Assembly: GCA_017421945.1 (NCBI GenBank)
Contig: JAFOHD010000011.1
Span: 1 to 47,343 of the forward strand
DNA from: Alistipes sp.
GTDB lineage: Bacteria > Bacteroidota > Bacteroidia > Bacteroidales > Rikenellaceae
Direction of reading: 5' to 3'
Length of the DNA stretch: 47,343 bases
Shown: piece after piece, positions 1 through 8,746 of the stretch
Layout: each line of letters begins with the position of its first letter
Position numbering within the stretch: position 1 is the stretch's first letter
Made by a program: the position numbers and the translations under genes
Notes under the pieces: model-generated
What the model saw: only the letters and a program-made list of their open reading frames with translations
Told to the model about the DNA's origin: nothing
Database searches by the model: none

Positions 1-79
1 AAACTTTTTTAACTTTTTTTTGCTTTTTTTTCGCCCAGCAAATGTAACGTAAAACATTCGCCTAATCCGTTTGCGGGTG

Positions 80-110
80 CAAAGTAAAGAATTTTATTTT
101 ATTCTTCAAA
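80..110 (-). promoter_or_regulatory. Probable Bacteroidetes-type promoter reading out of the left edge
   Basis: On the minus strand a TTTG (107-110) is followed after 19 nt by TTACTTTG (80-87), one mismatch from the TAnnTTTG -7 consensus used by Bacteroidetes primary sigma. It would drive a gene lying left of the window. The rest of 1-247 is AT-rich, with T runs near the left edge, and I see no coding frame in it. Confidence 0.5.
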
Positions 111-247
111 ATTTTTAATAAGGTTTTTTTGACCATTTTTTTATCCACCCACACTCCACCACTGAAAATCAGTTAATTATACCAAAAATATTTTTCTTCG
201 CATAAACATATCGTGTATTATATAATATAGGTATGGCAGGAGAGTAA

Positions 248-280
248 ACAAAAAAGTGTGGGAGAACATACCCCCACACT
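248..280 (-). terminator. Rho-independent terminator of pheT
   Basis: A perfect 8-bp inverted repeat (255-262 with 273-280, 10-nt loop) is followed on the minus strand by a run of T (complement of 249-254). It begins about 25 nt after the pheT stop codon. Confidence 0.8.
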
Positions 281-304
281 CATTATAAGGAACTCACAAA
301 ATTG

Positions 305-2773
305 TTATGAACGCACCTCAGCACCAACCTTTGCCGCAAATTGACGTTGAAGATTTGCCATGGTCTTTTCAATAACCTTGTCATTCAAGGTCTGATTCTT
401 ATCCTCAAGAGTGAAGCCCAAAGCATAAGACTTTTTGCCAGCTGGGAGCTTATCGCCCTCATAAACATCGAACAGAGTCACACGCTTTAGAAGTTTCTTC
501 TCGGTAGCAAATGCTATATTGCGCAACTCGTGGAATGTAACACTCTTATCAACGAGCAGTGCCAAGTCGCGCTTCACCTCTGGGAACTTCGACAACTCCT
601 CAACTGCGATACGCTGCTTCTTCGCAGCACGAGTAATCAGCTCAAAGTCAATCTCGGCGAAATAGACCGCCTGCTTGATATCGAAACGTTGCAACACGGC
701 AGGAGCTACTACACCGAGCTGTGCCACACAACGGTTGCCCTGCATGATACCCAGACCATCAGAGTAGAGGTCGCTCTGCAAACTCTCGCTGCGCAGCGTG
801 TAGATGTCGATACCAAAACGACGCAACAACTTCTCAACCGAAGCACGCAGAGTGTAGAACGACGCCTCAGCGCCCTTCACGTTCCACGAAGGAGCGGCGT
901 CTTGGCCCGTAACGGTCAAACCAATACAATACTTCTCGCTATATCGCGCCAACGGATTCTCCGAGCCATCGGCCTCCGAATCAAAGAAGTAGCAATTACC
1001 CAACTCAAACATCTTAAGGTCGGCATTGCGGTGGTTGATATTCAGCGCAACAGCCTCCAAAGCATTAAAGAGAAGTGTCTGGCGCATGACATTAAGGTCA
1101 GCACTCAATGGATTCATAATCTTAACACAATTCTCTGGCTTGTAGGATGTAAGACCCTCGTAGTACGCAGCCTTAGTGAGCGAGTTTGACATAATCTCGG
1201 TGTAACCCGTAGCAGCCAGATGGTCTGCCGCAAGGTTGATGAGCTTATTCTTGTCAGGACGTGGAGCATACGACAATGTAGAGTGTACCGCCTGGGGAAT
1301 CTCAACATTGTTATAGCCGTAGATACGAAGTATATCCTCAACAAGGTCTGCCTCGCGCTGCACATCCACACGATAAGGAGGCACGGCAACAGTCAACACA
1401 CGCCCCTGCTCCGAAAGAATCTTCACCTCAAGAGCCTCAAGAATTGTACGCACAGTAGCCTCTGGAATCTCCTTGCCTATGAGAGAATTTACTCTATCCA
1501 AGGAGAGCTCAAATACAAAATCCTGCGCAGGCTCAGGGTTGATATCGATAATGTCGCTCGAAATCTTACCGCCTGCCAACTCCTTGAACAAAAGTGCGGC
1601 ACGCTTCAAGGCGTAAACCTGTATGTTTGGATCGATTCCTCGCTCAAAGCGGAATGAAGCATCTGTTGAAAGACCGTGACGCTTTGCCGAGCGACGGATT
1701 GACACAGGATTGAAATATGCACTCTCAAGGAAAATATTTACGGTAGTATCGCTCACACCTGAATCCAATCCGCCATACACACCACCAATACACATTGGTC
1801 GCTCGGCCGAACATATCATCAGATCCTCATTTGAAAGCTTGCGCTCAACGCCATCAAGAGTAACGAAAGGTGTACCCTCCTCGCAACACTTCACAACAAC
1901 CTTGCCGCCCTCAATCTTATCGGCATCAAAGGCATGCAGCGGCTGTCCCAACTCAAAAAGTACATAGTTGGTGATGTCCACAAGGTTGTTCTTTGGATTG
2001 ATACCCGCAGCACGCAACTCGTTCTGCATCCACTCGGGTGAAGGTGCAATCTTACAGTCGGTGATGGTAACGCCAGCATAGCGAGGTGCTGCCTTGTGAT
2101 TCTCTACAACGACCTCAACCTCAAGGTCGTGGTTATCCACCTTGAACTCTTCAACCGATGGCAACTCAACCTTCACATCCTTACCCTGCGAACGCAAGTA
2201 AGCTGCCAAGTCACGCGCAACACCGATGTGTGATGCCGCATCCACACGGTTAGGTGTAAGGCCTATGCCAATGAGATAGTCATCCTTGACATTGAGGTAG
2301 TCACGCGCCGGCATACCCACCTGAGCATCCTCAGGAAGCTCCATGATACCGTCGTGAGACTCTCCAATACCCAACTCATCCTCGGCACAAAGCATACCGA
2401 GTGACTCCACGCCACGAATCTTGCTGCGCTTAATCTTAAACTCCTCGTCACCACCATTCGGATAAAGTACCGCACCCACTGTTGCACACAACACCTTCAA
2501 ACCCTGACGGCAGTTAGGTGCGCCACACACTATCTGCAAGGGAGCCTCACCACCCACATCTACCGTAGTCACATGAAGGTGGTCGGAGTCGGGGTGGTCC
2601 TCACACGTTGCCACATAGCCTACGACAACACCCTGCAAACCGCCACGGATGGTCTCTACCTTCTTCAGCTCCTCAACCTCCAAGCCAATGTCGGTGAGGA
2701 TTGTGGCAACCTCCTGGGCTGTCAAATCGCCTAAGTCTATATACTTCTTTAACCAATTAAAAGAAATTTCCAT
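305..2773 (-). CDS. pheT: Phenylalanine--tRNA ligase beta subunit
   Basis: Beta chain of the alpha2-beta2 cytosolic enzyme that charges tRNA-Phe. The 822-residue product has the full bacterial layout. An EMAP/OB-fold tRNA-binding domain lies at about 40-155 (HPDSDHLHV, VCGAPN). B3/4 and B5 editing/structural domains follow, then a catalytic-like core (FELGNCYFF). A C-terminal ferredoxin-fold anticodon-binding domain starts near 727 (KFPEVKRDLALLVD). I start at MEISFNWLKKY, the usual N-terminus of the family; an in-frame ATG 60 nt upstream would add 20 residues and overlap the promoter. A TATCTTTG -7 box lies upstream (2811-2818). The gene is monocistronic within the window, with its own terminator; pheS is not adjacent. 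Confidence 0.97.
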   Translation of the reverse strand: MEISFNWLKKYIDLGDLTAQEVATILTDIGLEVEELKKVETIRGGLQGVVVGYVATCEDHPDSDHLHVTTVDVGGEAPLQIVCGAPNCRQGLKVLCATVGAVLYPNGGDEEFKIKRSKIRGVESLGMLCAEDELGIGESHDGIMELPEDAQVGMPARDYLNVKDDYLIGIGLTPNRVDAASHIGVARDLAAYLRSQGKDVKVELPSVEEFKVDNHDLEVEVVVENHKAAPRYAGVTITDCKIAPSPEWMQNELRAAGINPKNNLVDITNYVLFELGQPLHAFDADKIEGGKVVVKCCEEGTPFVTLDGVERKLSNEDLMICSAERPMCIGGVYGGLDSGVSDTTVNIFLESAYFNPVSIRRSAKRHGLSTDASFRFERGIDPNIQVYALKRAALLFKELAGGKISSDIIDINPEPAQDFVFELSLDRVNSLIGKEIPEATVRTILEALEVKILSEQGRVLTVAVPPYRVDVQREADLVEDILRIYGYNNVEIPQAVHSTLSYAPRPDKNKLINLAADHLAATGYTEIMSNSLTKAAYYEGLTSYKPENCVKIMNPLSADLNVMRQTLLFNALEAVALNINHRNADLKMFELGNCYFFDSEADGSENPLARYSEKYCIGLTVTGQDAAPSWNVKGAEASFYTLRASVEKLLRRFGIDIYTLRSESLQSDLYSDGLGIMQGNRCVAQLGVVAPAVLQRFDIKQAVYFAEIDFELITRAAKKQRIAVEELSKFPEVKRDLALLVDKSVTFHELRNIAFATEKKLLKRVTLFDVYEGDKLPAGKKSYALGFTLEDKNQTLNDKVIEKTMANLQRQFAAKVGAEVRS

Positions 2774-2810
2774 AGTATATCGTTTTTTATATTTATTCGC
2801 TACTAAACTA

Positions 2811-2818
2811 CAAAGATA
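2811..2818 (-). promoter_or_regulatory. Bacteroidetes -7 box upstream of pheT
   Basis: TATCTTTG on the minus strand, 38 nt before the chosen pheT ATG, matches TAnnTTTG. No good TTTG was seen at the -33 spacing, so the call rests on one element. It supports the downstream start at 2773. Confidence 0.5.
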
Positions 2819-2869
2819 AGCAATAATTCCCAATTATTTACCTTTTAGGTAAAAAATATCCTTCCCCGA

Positions 2870-3769
2870 CTATCTGCTGCCGAGCCACAACAGCACCATA
2901 CCCATCAGAATAAAGACCAAATCAACAGCTTTGGCACGCAGATTCTTCTCCCTGAAAAGCATTGCCCCACACGCAAAAGAGACCACCACCGAGCCCCGGC
3001 GAACCATCGACACCACAGATATCATGGCATCCCCCTCGGACAAAGCCACAAAGTACGCCATATCGGCTGCCGAGAGCAGGATGGAAATCATAGGAATTGC
3101 CCATGACCAATGCCACCGAAGCGACTCCTTACCCGCACACAATAATATGACAACCAGCGTGATACCCATCATCACAGCTTGATAGAGATTATACCAACTC
3201 TGCACAGCCAACGGTTCCAGCTCGCGCATAATATGGCGGTCGTAAAGACCACTCGCAGCACCCAGCACAGCCGCTGCCGCAACACACATAATCCAGCGAT
3301 TATTTACGAAGTTGATACCCTCCTTACGCCCTGCACGACTAAGCAGGAATATCGACATCAGCGACAAGCCTACTCCTGCCCACTGCACAAGATTCAAACG
3401 CTCGCCAAATAATATAAAAGCGCCCAGCAACACCAGCACGGGTCGTGTGGCATTTATAGGTCCCACGATAGTCAGGGGCAGATGTTTTATGCCAATGTAG
3501 CCGAATACCCACGACGAGAGAACAATCACCGACTTCAAGGCTATCTTGCAATGAGCCGCAAAATCTATCGGCTCAAAACCCCACAGCGATGTGTCAAACC
3601 AACCCAAGCCAAGCTCCGAAGAGATTAACAGCGGAGAGAACAACAAAGTGGAAAACAGCGTATTAAGAAACAACACCACAGGCACGGCATTATCCTTGAG
3701 AGCCTGCTTCTTTGCCACATCATAAAAACCCAGCAACGCCGCCGAGAGAAATGCCAACGAGAGCCACAT
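2870..3769 (-). CDS. EamA/DMT-family membrane transporter
   Basis: A 299-residue integral membrane protein with about ten hydrophobic helices and the two-repeat layout of the drug/metabolite transporter (EamA) superfamily. The first repeat has a typical GPINATRPVLVLLGAFILF stretch near 105-123, where the fourth helix of such proteins begins. Substrate cannot be read from sequence; members move amino acids, nucleotides, sugars or drugs across the inner membrane. The start codon is only 3 nt after the stop of the upstream UbiA-family gene, so the two are almost certainly cotranscribed. No functional link between them is evident. Its family is clear, its role is not. Confidence 0.85.
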   Translation of the reverse strand: MWLSLAFLSAALLGFYDVAKKQALKDNAVPVVLFLNTLFSTLLFSPLLISSELGLGWFDTSLWGFEPIDFAAHCKIALKSVIVLSSWVFGYIGIKHLPLTIVGPINATRPVLVLLGAFILFGERLNLVQWAGVGLSLMSIFLLSRAGRKEGINFVNNRWIMCVAAAAVLGAASGLYDRHIMRELEPLAVQSWYNLYQAVMMGITLVVILLCAGKESLRWHWSWAIPMISILLSAADMAYFVALSEGDAMISVVSMVRRGSVVVSFACGAMLFREKNLRAKAVDLVFILMGMVLLWLGSR

Positions 3770-3772
3770 ACA

Positions 3773-4654
3773 CTACGCCAATAGAAGTCCCAGAATAACA
3801 AACACAGCCAGCGTGGTACTTGCCAGACCATTCAACGTTCCGAAGGCGATGCCTATATTTCGCTGACGCGAGGGTGTGACAAGGATATGCTCAAGGATGA
3901 TTATGGCGGTAAAGATTGCCGCACCCACCCATATCAACACGCTTCGTGGCATCAGAAAAACAAACCACCCAAGAGCCGCTATGCTCACAACATGCAGAGC
4001 AATACTTATATAGAGCGATGTGCGCACCGAAAACTTCGAGGGAATGGAGTGCAAGCCCTGCTTGATGTCGAATTCCCTGTCCTGCAACGCATAGATGATA
4101 TCGAAACTACCGCACCATGTCATCACAAGCAACGCCAGCACACAGGGAACCAAGGCAAACTCGCCTCTAACGGCTATGTATGCACCCACAGGAGCTATAC
4201 CCAACGACAGGCCCAACACCATGTGGGCCAGCGATGTAAAGCGTTTGCAATAGCTATACGACATAATGACAAGCAAAGCTACGGGCGAAAGCACCGCCGT
4301 GAGCCAATTTATAGTTGCAGCCGTCGCAATAAACAGCACCGCATTACCCGCCACAAACCACATCGCCGCACGTGGAGAGATTACGCCTGCGGGAATTTCA
4401 CGGTTTGCTGTACGAGGATTTTTGGCATCTATCTTCCAATCGGCCCAGCGGTTGAATCCCATCGCCACATTACGTGCAAAGACCATACACATAACAACTT
4501 GCACCAACAGAACCACCCACCAATAAGGATTGCTGTTTATCGTATTTTCAGGGCTTGACTTCACCGCATAAACAAACGACATCAGGGCGAAAGGCATTGC
4601 AAAAATTGTGTGCGAAAACTTCACCAAATGAGCATATTTTGTGACTAAATTCAT
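3773..4654 (-). CDS. UbiA-family polyprenyltransferase (MenA/MqnP-like)
   Basis: Membrane enzyme that transfers a polyprenyl chain to an aromatic acceptor in quinone synthesis. The 293-residue protein has multiple helices and both Asp-rich magnesium/diphosphate motifs. The first is [15 protein letters not shown] near 88, an NxxxDxxxD motif followed by the NREIPAG loop. The second is [14 protein letters not shown] near 210. The [12 protein letters not shown] form resembles the archaeal/futalosine-type UbiA group more than classical MenA, so menaquinone synthesis by the futalosine route is possible but unproven here. It is first in a two-gene unit with the EamA transporter. A TATCTTTG box lies 23 nt upstream and lepA is divergent. 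Confidence 0.88.
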   Translation of the reverse strand: MNLVTKYAHLVKFSHTIFAMPFALMSFVYAVKSSPENTINSNPYWWVVLLVQVVMCMVFARNVAMGFNRWADWKIDAKNPRTANREIPAGVISPRAAMWFVAGNAVLFIATAATINWLTAVLSPVALLVIMSYSYCKRFTSLAHMVLGLSLGIAPVGAYIAVRGEFALVPCVLALLVMTWCGSFDIIYALQDREFDIKQGLHSIPSKFSVRTSLYISIALHVVSIAALGWFVFLMPRSVLIWVGAAIFTAIIILEHILVTPSRQRNIGIAFGTLNGLASTTLAVFVILGLLLA

Positions 4655-4676
4655 CTCTTTACCTGTTTTGAACAGG

Positions 4677-4684
4677 CAAAGATA
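4677..4684 (-). promoter_or_regulatory. -7 box for the UbiA-EamA unit
   Basis: TATCTTTG on the minus strand, 23 nt before the UbiA-family ATG. It lies back to back with the lepA -7 box on the other strand. Confidence 0.5.
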
Positions 4685-4706
4685 CTATTAATTTGAATTT
4701 TATGTG

Positions 4707-4714
4707 TATCTTTG
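4707..4714 (+). promoter_or_regulatory. -7 box for lepA
   Basis: TATCTTTG 24 nt before the lepA ATG at 4738. An upstream in-frame ATG at 4693 lies before this box and so would not be on the transcript. Confidence 0.55.
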
Positions 4715-4737
4715 CGCAATTACATATATTATATGCA

Positions 4738-6528
4738 ATGAAAAAAATTCGTAATTTCTGTATCATAGCCCATATCGACCACGGCAAATCGACTCTTGCT
4801 GACCGTCTTTTGGAGTTCACAAACACTCTCAATCAGCGAGAGATGCAGTCGCAGGTACTTGACGATATGGATCTCGAACGCGAAAAGGGAATCACCATCA
4901 AGGGCCACGCCATTCAGATGGAGTACACGGCCCGCAATGGCGAAAAATATGTTCTCAACCTTATTGACACCCCAGGTCACGTCGATTTTTCATACGAGGT
5001 GAGCCGTGCCATTGCATCGTGCGAGGGCGCACTGCTTGTGGTGGATGCCACACAGGGTATTCAGGCACAAACCATATCAAACCTCTATCTTGCCATCGGC
5101 AACGACCTGGAGATTATCCCCGTACTCAACAAGATTGACGTTGAGTCGGCAATGGTAGACGAGGTGAAGGACCAGATTATAGACCTTATCGGCTGCAAGG
5201 ACGAGGACATCCTCCTGGCGTCGGGCAAGACAGGTCAGGGTGTAGGTGACGTACTCGAGGCCATTGTGGAGCGCATTCCAGCACCCAAGGGCGATGACGA
5301 TGCTCCGTTGCAGGCACTTATCTTCGACTCGGTGTTCAACCCCTTCCGAGGCATTATCGCCTACTTCCGCATATTCAACGGTACTCTGCGCAAGGGTGAC
5401 CACGTAAAATTCTTCAACACAGGCAACGACTACGACGCTGACGAGGTGGGAGTATTAAAACTCAAGATGTGCCCTCGCGAGGAGATTAAAGCCGGTGACG
5501 TAGGTTACATCTGCTCGGGCATCAAGAACTCGAAGGATGTAAAGGTTGGTGATACCATCACCACCATGCTGAAGCCCTGCACCGAGGCCATCGCAGGTTT
5601 TGAGGATGTGAAACCAATGGTCTTTGCGGGTGTATATCCTGTCGAGGCCGACCAATATGAGGATTTGCGTGCTTCGCTGGAGAAGCTTCAGCTCAACGAC
5701 GCATCACTCACCTTCGAGCCCGAGAGTTCACTTGCGCTCGGTTTCGGATTCCGTTGCGGTTACCTCGGTCTGCTACACATGGAAATTATCCAGGAGCGAC
5801 TATACCGCGAGTTTGATATGGATGTCATCACCACCGTACCAAACGTATCGTATCGCATCACCACCACTTCGGGCGATGTGCTGGAGGTGCATAACCCATC
5901 GGGATTGCCCGAGGTAACAAAGATTGCAACCATTGAGGAGCCATATATCAATGCGCAGATTATCACCAAGGCCGATTTTCTGGGTGCTGTCATCAAGCTC
6001 TGCATCGACAAGCGCGGTGTGCTGAAGAATCAGAACTTCATCACGCAGGACCGCGTGGAGGTGAATTTCGACATGCCTCTGTCGGAGATTGTCTTCGACT
6101 TCTACGACAAGTTGAAGAGCATATCTAAGGGATACGCATCGTTTGACTACCACCGCACAGGCTACAAACCATCAAAACTCGCCAAGCTCGATATCCTGCT
6201 TAACGGCGAGCCTGTTGATGCGCTCTCATCACTCATCTACGCCGACCACGCCTACGACTTTGGTCGCAAGATGTGCGAGAAGTTAAAGGAGCTTATCCCA
6301 CGCCAGCAGTTCGACATCGCAATTCAGGCGGCCATTGGAGCCAAGATTATTGCTCGCGAGACAGTGAAGGCTGTGCGCAAGGATGTGACTGCCAAGTGTT
6401 ATGGTGGTGATATATCGCGTAAGCGCAAGTTGTTGGAGAAGCAGAAAGCCGGCAAGAAGCGTATGCGTCAGGTGGGTAACGTACAGGTACCACAGTCGGC
6501 ATTCTTAGCAGTACTTAAGATGGATTAA
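4738..6528 (+). CDS. lepA: Elongation factor 4 (LepA), ribosomal back-translocase GTPase
   Basis: Translational GTPase that binds ribosomes and assists elongation or biogenesis under stress. The 596-residue protein matches family length. The GTP motifs are complete: G1 AHIDHGKST at 11-19, G3 DTPGHVD near 77, G4 NKID near 131. These are followed by EF-G-like domains II, III and V and the LepA-specific C-terminal domain ([15 protein letters not shown], then [16 protein letters not shown]). I start at [16 protein letters not shown], the conserved N-terminus; 15 extra residues upstream would precede the promoter box. The next gene starts 17 nt after its stop, so it probably heads a two-gene unit with the acyl-CoA synthetase. 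Confidence 0.97.
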   Translation: MKKIRNFCIIAHIDHGKSTLADRLLEFTNTLNQREMQSQVLDDMDLEREKGITIKGHAIQMEYTARNGEKYVLNLIDTPGHVDFSYEVSRAIASCEGALLVVDATQGIQAQTISNLYLAIGNDLEIIPVLNKIDVESAMVDEVKDQIIDLIGCKDEDILLASGKTGQGVGDVLEAIVERIPAPKGDDDAPLQALIFDSVFNPFRGIIAYFRIFNGTLRKGDHVKFFNTGNDYDADEVGVLKLKMCPREEIKAGDVGYICSGIKNSKDVKVGDTITTMLKPCTEAIAGFEDVKPMVFAGVYPVEADQYEDLRASLEKLQLNDASLTFEPESSLALGFGFRCGYLGLLHMEIIQERLYREFDMDVITTVPNVSYRITTTSGDVLEVHNPSGLPEVTKIATIEEPYINAQIITKADFLGAVIKLCIDKRGVLKNQNFITQDRVEVNFDMPLSEIVFDFYDKLKSISKGYASFDYHRTGYKPSKLAKLDILLNGEPVDALSSLIYADHAYDFGRKMCEKLKELIPRQQFDIAIQAAIGAKIIARETVKAVRKDVTAKCYGGDISRKRKLLEKQKAGKKRMRQVGNVQVPQSAFLAVLKMD

Positions 6529-6545
6529 AACACAAAACACACTAT

Positions 6546-8450
6546 ATGAAAAAGACAATTATCGACCTTTTTGAGTCATCGGTTGCCAAGTATGGTGACA
6601 AGGATTTCCTTTTAGAAAAGCATGATGGAGCTTTCCAGCCCACAAGCTACAAGCAGACACGCGAACTCGCACTGAAGGTGGGTGCCGGTCTGGCTGCACT
6701 TGGAGTGAAACCCAAGCAGACCATTTCAATTCTTGCCGAGGGATGTAACAACTGGATTATCTCGGAGCTCGGCCTGTTGTATGCAGGTGCTATCAGCGTT
6801 CCCCTCTCAATTAAGCTGGAGGAGGCTAACGATTTGCTGTTCCGTCTGCGCCATGCCGATGTGGAGACAATCTTCGTATCACGCAACCAGCTGCCCAAGA
6901 TTCGCAGCATACGTGAGCAGTTGCCTCTTGTTAAGAATGTGATTATCTTCTCTGACGCCACTCCCGAGCAGGAGGGCGAGATGATGCTCTCGGAGCTTAT
7001 GACAAAGGGTGAGGAGTGGCTCAAAACCAACGAGGAGGAGTTCTTGAAGGTAGGCCGCAATATACAGAATGACGACTACGCCACAATCACCTACACATCG
7101 GGTACAACAGCCGACCCAAAGGGCGTAATCCTCACTCACCGCAACTACACAGCCAACGTGGAGCAGGCCTTGACACGCATTTCCATTCCATCGGACTATC
7201 GCATGTTCATCATCCTGCCACTCGACCACTGCTTCGCTCACGTTGCAGGCTTCTACATCATGGTTGCCTGTGGAGCTTCGGTTGCTACCACACAGGTAGG
7301 TCGTACACCTATGGAGACATTGAAGAATGTACCAGTAAATATCAAGGAGGTTAAACCTCACGTATTGTTGTCGGTACCTGCCCTGGCGAAGAACTTCCGC
7401 AAGAGCATCGAGTCTTCCATAAAGAAGCAGGGACCAAAGGTTGAGAAACTCTTTAACTTCGCCTTGAAGGTTGCCTACGAGTATAACCAGGACGGCTACT
7501 CAAAGGGTAAGGGCTGGCGTTTTATCTTGAAGCCGTTGGTTGCTCTGTTTGACAAGATTCTCTTCGAGAAGGTGCGTGCAGGTTTTGGCGGCAACATCAA
7601 GTTCTTTGTAGGAGGTGGAGCTTTGCTCGACTCGGAGTTGCAGCGTTTCTTCTACGCCGTAGGCATGCCTATGTTGCAGGGCTATGGTCTGTCAGAGGCT
7701 ACACCAATCATCTCGGCAAACTCATTGGGCAAGAAGTTGCACCGTTTCGGCTCGTCAGGTCTGGTTATCCAGCCTCTTGAGATTAAGATTCTCGATGGCG
7801 ACGGCAACGAGATGCCTTGTGGAGTTAAGGGTGAGATTGTAATCAAGGGCGAGAACGTTATGGCAGGCTACTGGAAGAATCCATCAGCTACTGCCGAGAC
7901 CGTCAAGGATGGCTGGCTCTACACAGGCGATATGGGATATATGGCCGAGGATGGCTTCCTGTATGTGCTGGGCCGCTTCAAGAGCCTTTTGATTGCTGCC
8001 GATGGCGAGAAGTACAGTCCCGAGGGCATGGAGGAGGCTATCGTGGACAAGTCGAAGCTCATTGACCAGATTATCATCTACAACAACCAGAGCCCATTCA
8101 CATCGGCTATCGTAGTACCTAACCGCGATGCTGTACGCGCAATGCTCGGCGGCAAGGATGATGAGGAGTCACTGAAGAAGGTTGCCGAGGCTATCTCAGC
8201 CGAGATTGACAAATATCGCACAGGCGGCGAGTATGCCGATGAGTTCCCCGACCGCTGGTTGCCAGGCGCTGTGGCTATCGTTGGCGAGCCTTTCACCGAG
8301 CAGAACGGCTTGGTGAACAGCACAATGAAGGTTGTACGCGGCAAGGTTGAGGAGCGTTATGCCGACCGCCTGGAGTATGTTTACACACCAGAGGGTAAGA
8401 AGGCGACAAACCCCAAGAATCTGGAAGCTATCACAAATATAGCCAAGTAG
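6546..8450 (+). CDS. AMP-dependent synthetase, long-chain acyl-CoA ligase type
   Basis: Adenylate-forming enzyme expected to activate a fatty acid with ATP and CoA. The 634-residue protein has the P-loop-like motif YTSGTTADPKGVILTH at 182-197. The adenylate-binding motif GYGLSEATP is near 379. The hinge region runs WLYTGDMGYMAEDGFLYVLG to GRFKSLLIAADGEKYSP, including the conserved TGD and R-K pattern of FadD/FAA proteins. The insertion near 300 (KGKGWRFILKPLVALFDK) is typical of the long-chain group in Bacteroidetes. It follows lepA by 17 nt. Exact acyl substrate is not determined; long-chain fatty acid is the family expectation. Confidence 0.9.
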   Translation: MKKTIIDLFESSVAKYGDKDFLLEKHDGAFQPTSYKQTRELALKVGAGLAALGVKPKQTISILAEGCNNWIISELGLLYAGAISVPLSIKLEEANDLLFRLRHADVETIFVSRNQLPKIRSIREQLPLVKNVIIFSDATPEQEGEMMLSELMTKGEEWLKTNEEEFLKVGRNIQNDDYATITYTSGTTADPKGVILTHRNYTANVEQALTRISIPSDYRMFIILPLDHCFAHVAGFYIMVACGASVATTQVGRTPMETLKNVPVNIKEVKPHVLLSVPALAKNFRKSIESSIKKQGPKVEKLFNFALKVAYEYNQDGYSKGKGWRFILKPLVALFDKILFEKVRAGFGGNIKFFVGGGALLDSELQRFFYAVGMPMLQGYGLSEATPIISANSLGKKLHRFGSSGLVIQPLEIKILDGDGNEMPCGVKGEIVIKGENVMAGYWKNPSATAETVKDGWLYTGDMGYMAEDGFLYVLGRFKSLLIAADGEKYSPEGMEEAIVDKSKLIDQIIIYNNQSPFTSAIVVPNRDAVRAMLGGKDDEESLKKVAEAISAEIDKYRTGGEYADEFPDRWLPGAVAIVGEPFTEQNGLVNSTMKVVRGKVEERYADRLEYVYTPEGKKATNPKNLEAITNIAK

Positions 8451-8454
8451 CGTA

Positions 8455-8484
8455 TTGCTGATTGATAATTTTTGTATAAATTTG
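8455..8484 (+). promoter_or_regulatory. Promoter of tRNA-Gly
   Basis: TTG (8455-8457), 19-nt spacer, then TAAATTTG (8477-8484), a full TAnnTTTG match. It lies between the acyl-CoA synthetase stop codon and the tRNA. Confidence 0.7.
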
Positions 8485-8491
8485 CATAACA

Positions 8492-8534
8492 AGTGAGGTG
8501 CATTTAAGACGCACCGTTTTGGTTGCACCTCACT
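8492..8534 (+). other. 11-bp perfect inverted repeat in the tRNA-Gly leader
   Basis: The arms at 8492-8502 and 8524-8534 are exact reverse complements (AGTGAGGTGCA), with a 21-nt loop. The hairpin ends 4 nt before the mature tRNA 5' end, and no T-run follows, so it is not a normal terminator. It may guide 5' leader processing or be a remnant element. Confidence 0.6.
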
Positions 8535-8538
8535 CCTT

Positions 8539-8611
8539 GCGGTAATAGCTCAGTTGGTAGAGCATCGGCTTCCCAAGCCGAGGGTCACGGGTTCGAGTCC
8601 CGCTTACCGCT
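8539..8611 (+). tRNA. tRNA-Gly (anticodon CCC)
   Basis: A 73-nt cloverleaf. Acceptor stem GCGGTAA pairs with TTACCGC. The D arm is GCTC/GAGC, the anticodon stem TCGGC/GCCGA with loop TTCCCAA (CCC), and the T loop TTCGAGT. Discriminator base is T; no CCA is encoded. The outermost T-stem pair is an A-C mismatch. Confidence 0.95.
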
Positions 8612-8686
8612 CTGAGGATAAATATCCCGATAAGGTCGGCACTTGATGGAAGCAATGTGTGTGCTGAAACCTTTGTGATAAACAAT

Positions 8687-8722
8687 GGGCGTGACTCACC
8701 TATGTGGTCACGCCCGATTTTT
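8687..8722 (+). terminator. Terminator after tRNA-Gly
   Basis: A 9-bp GC-rich perfect stem (8687-8695 with 8707-8715, GGGCGTGAC), 11-nt loop, then GATTTTT. It sits 75 nt after the tRNA and before the convergent end of the MFS gene. Confidence 0.8.
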
Positions 8723-8746
8723 AGTCGTTGTATAACGATATTTATT

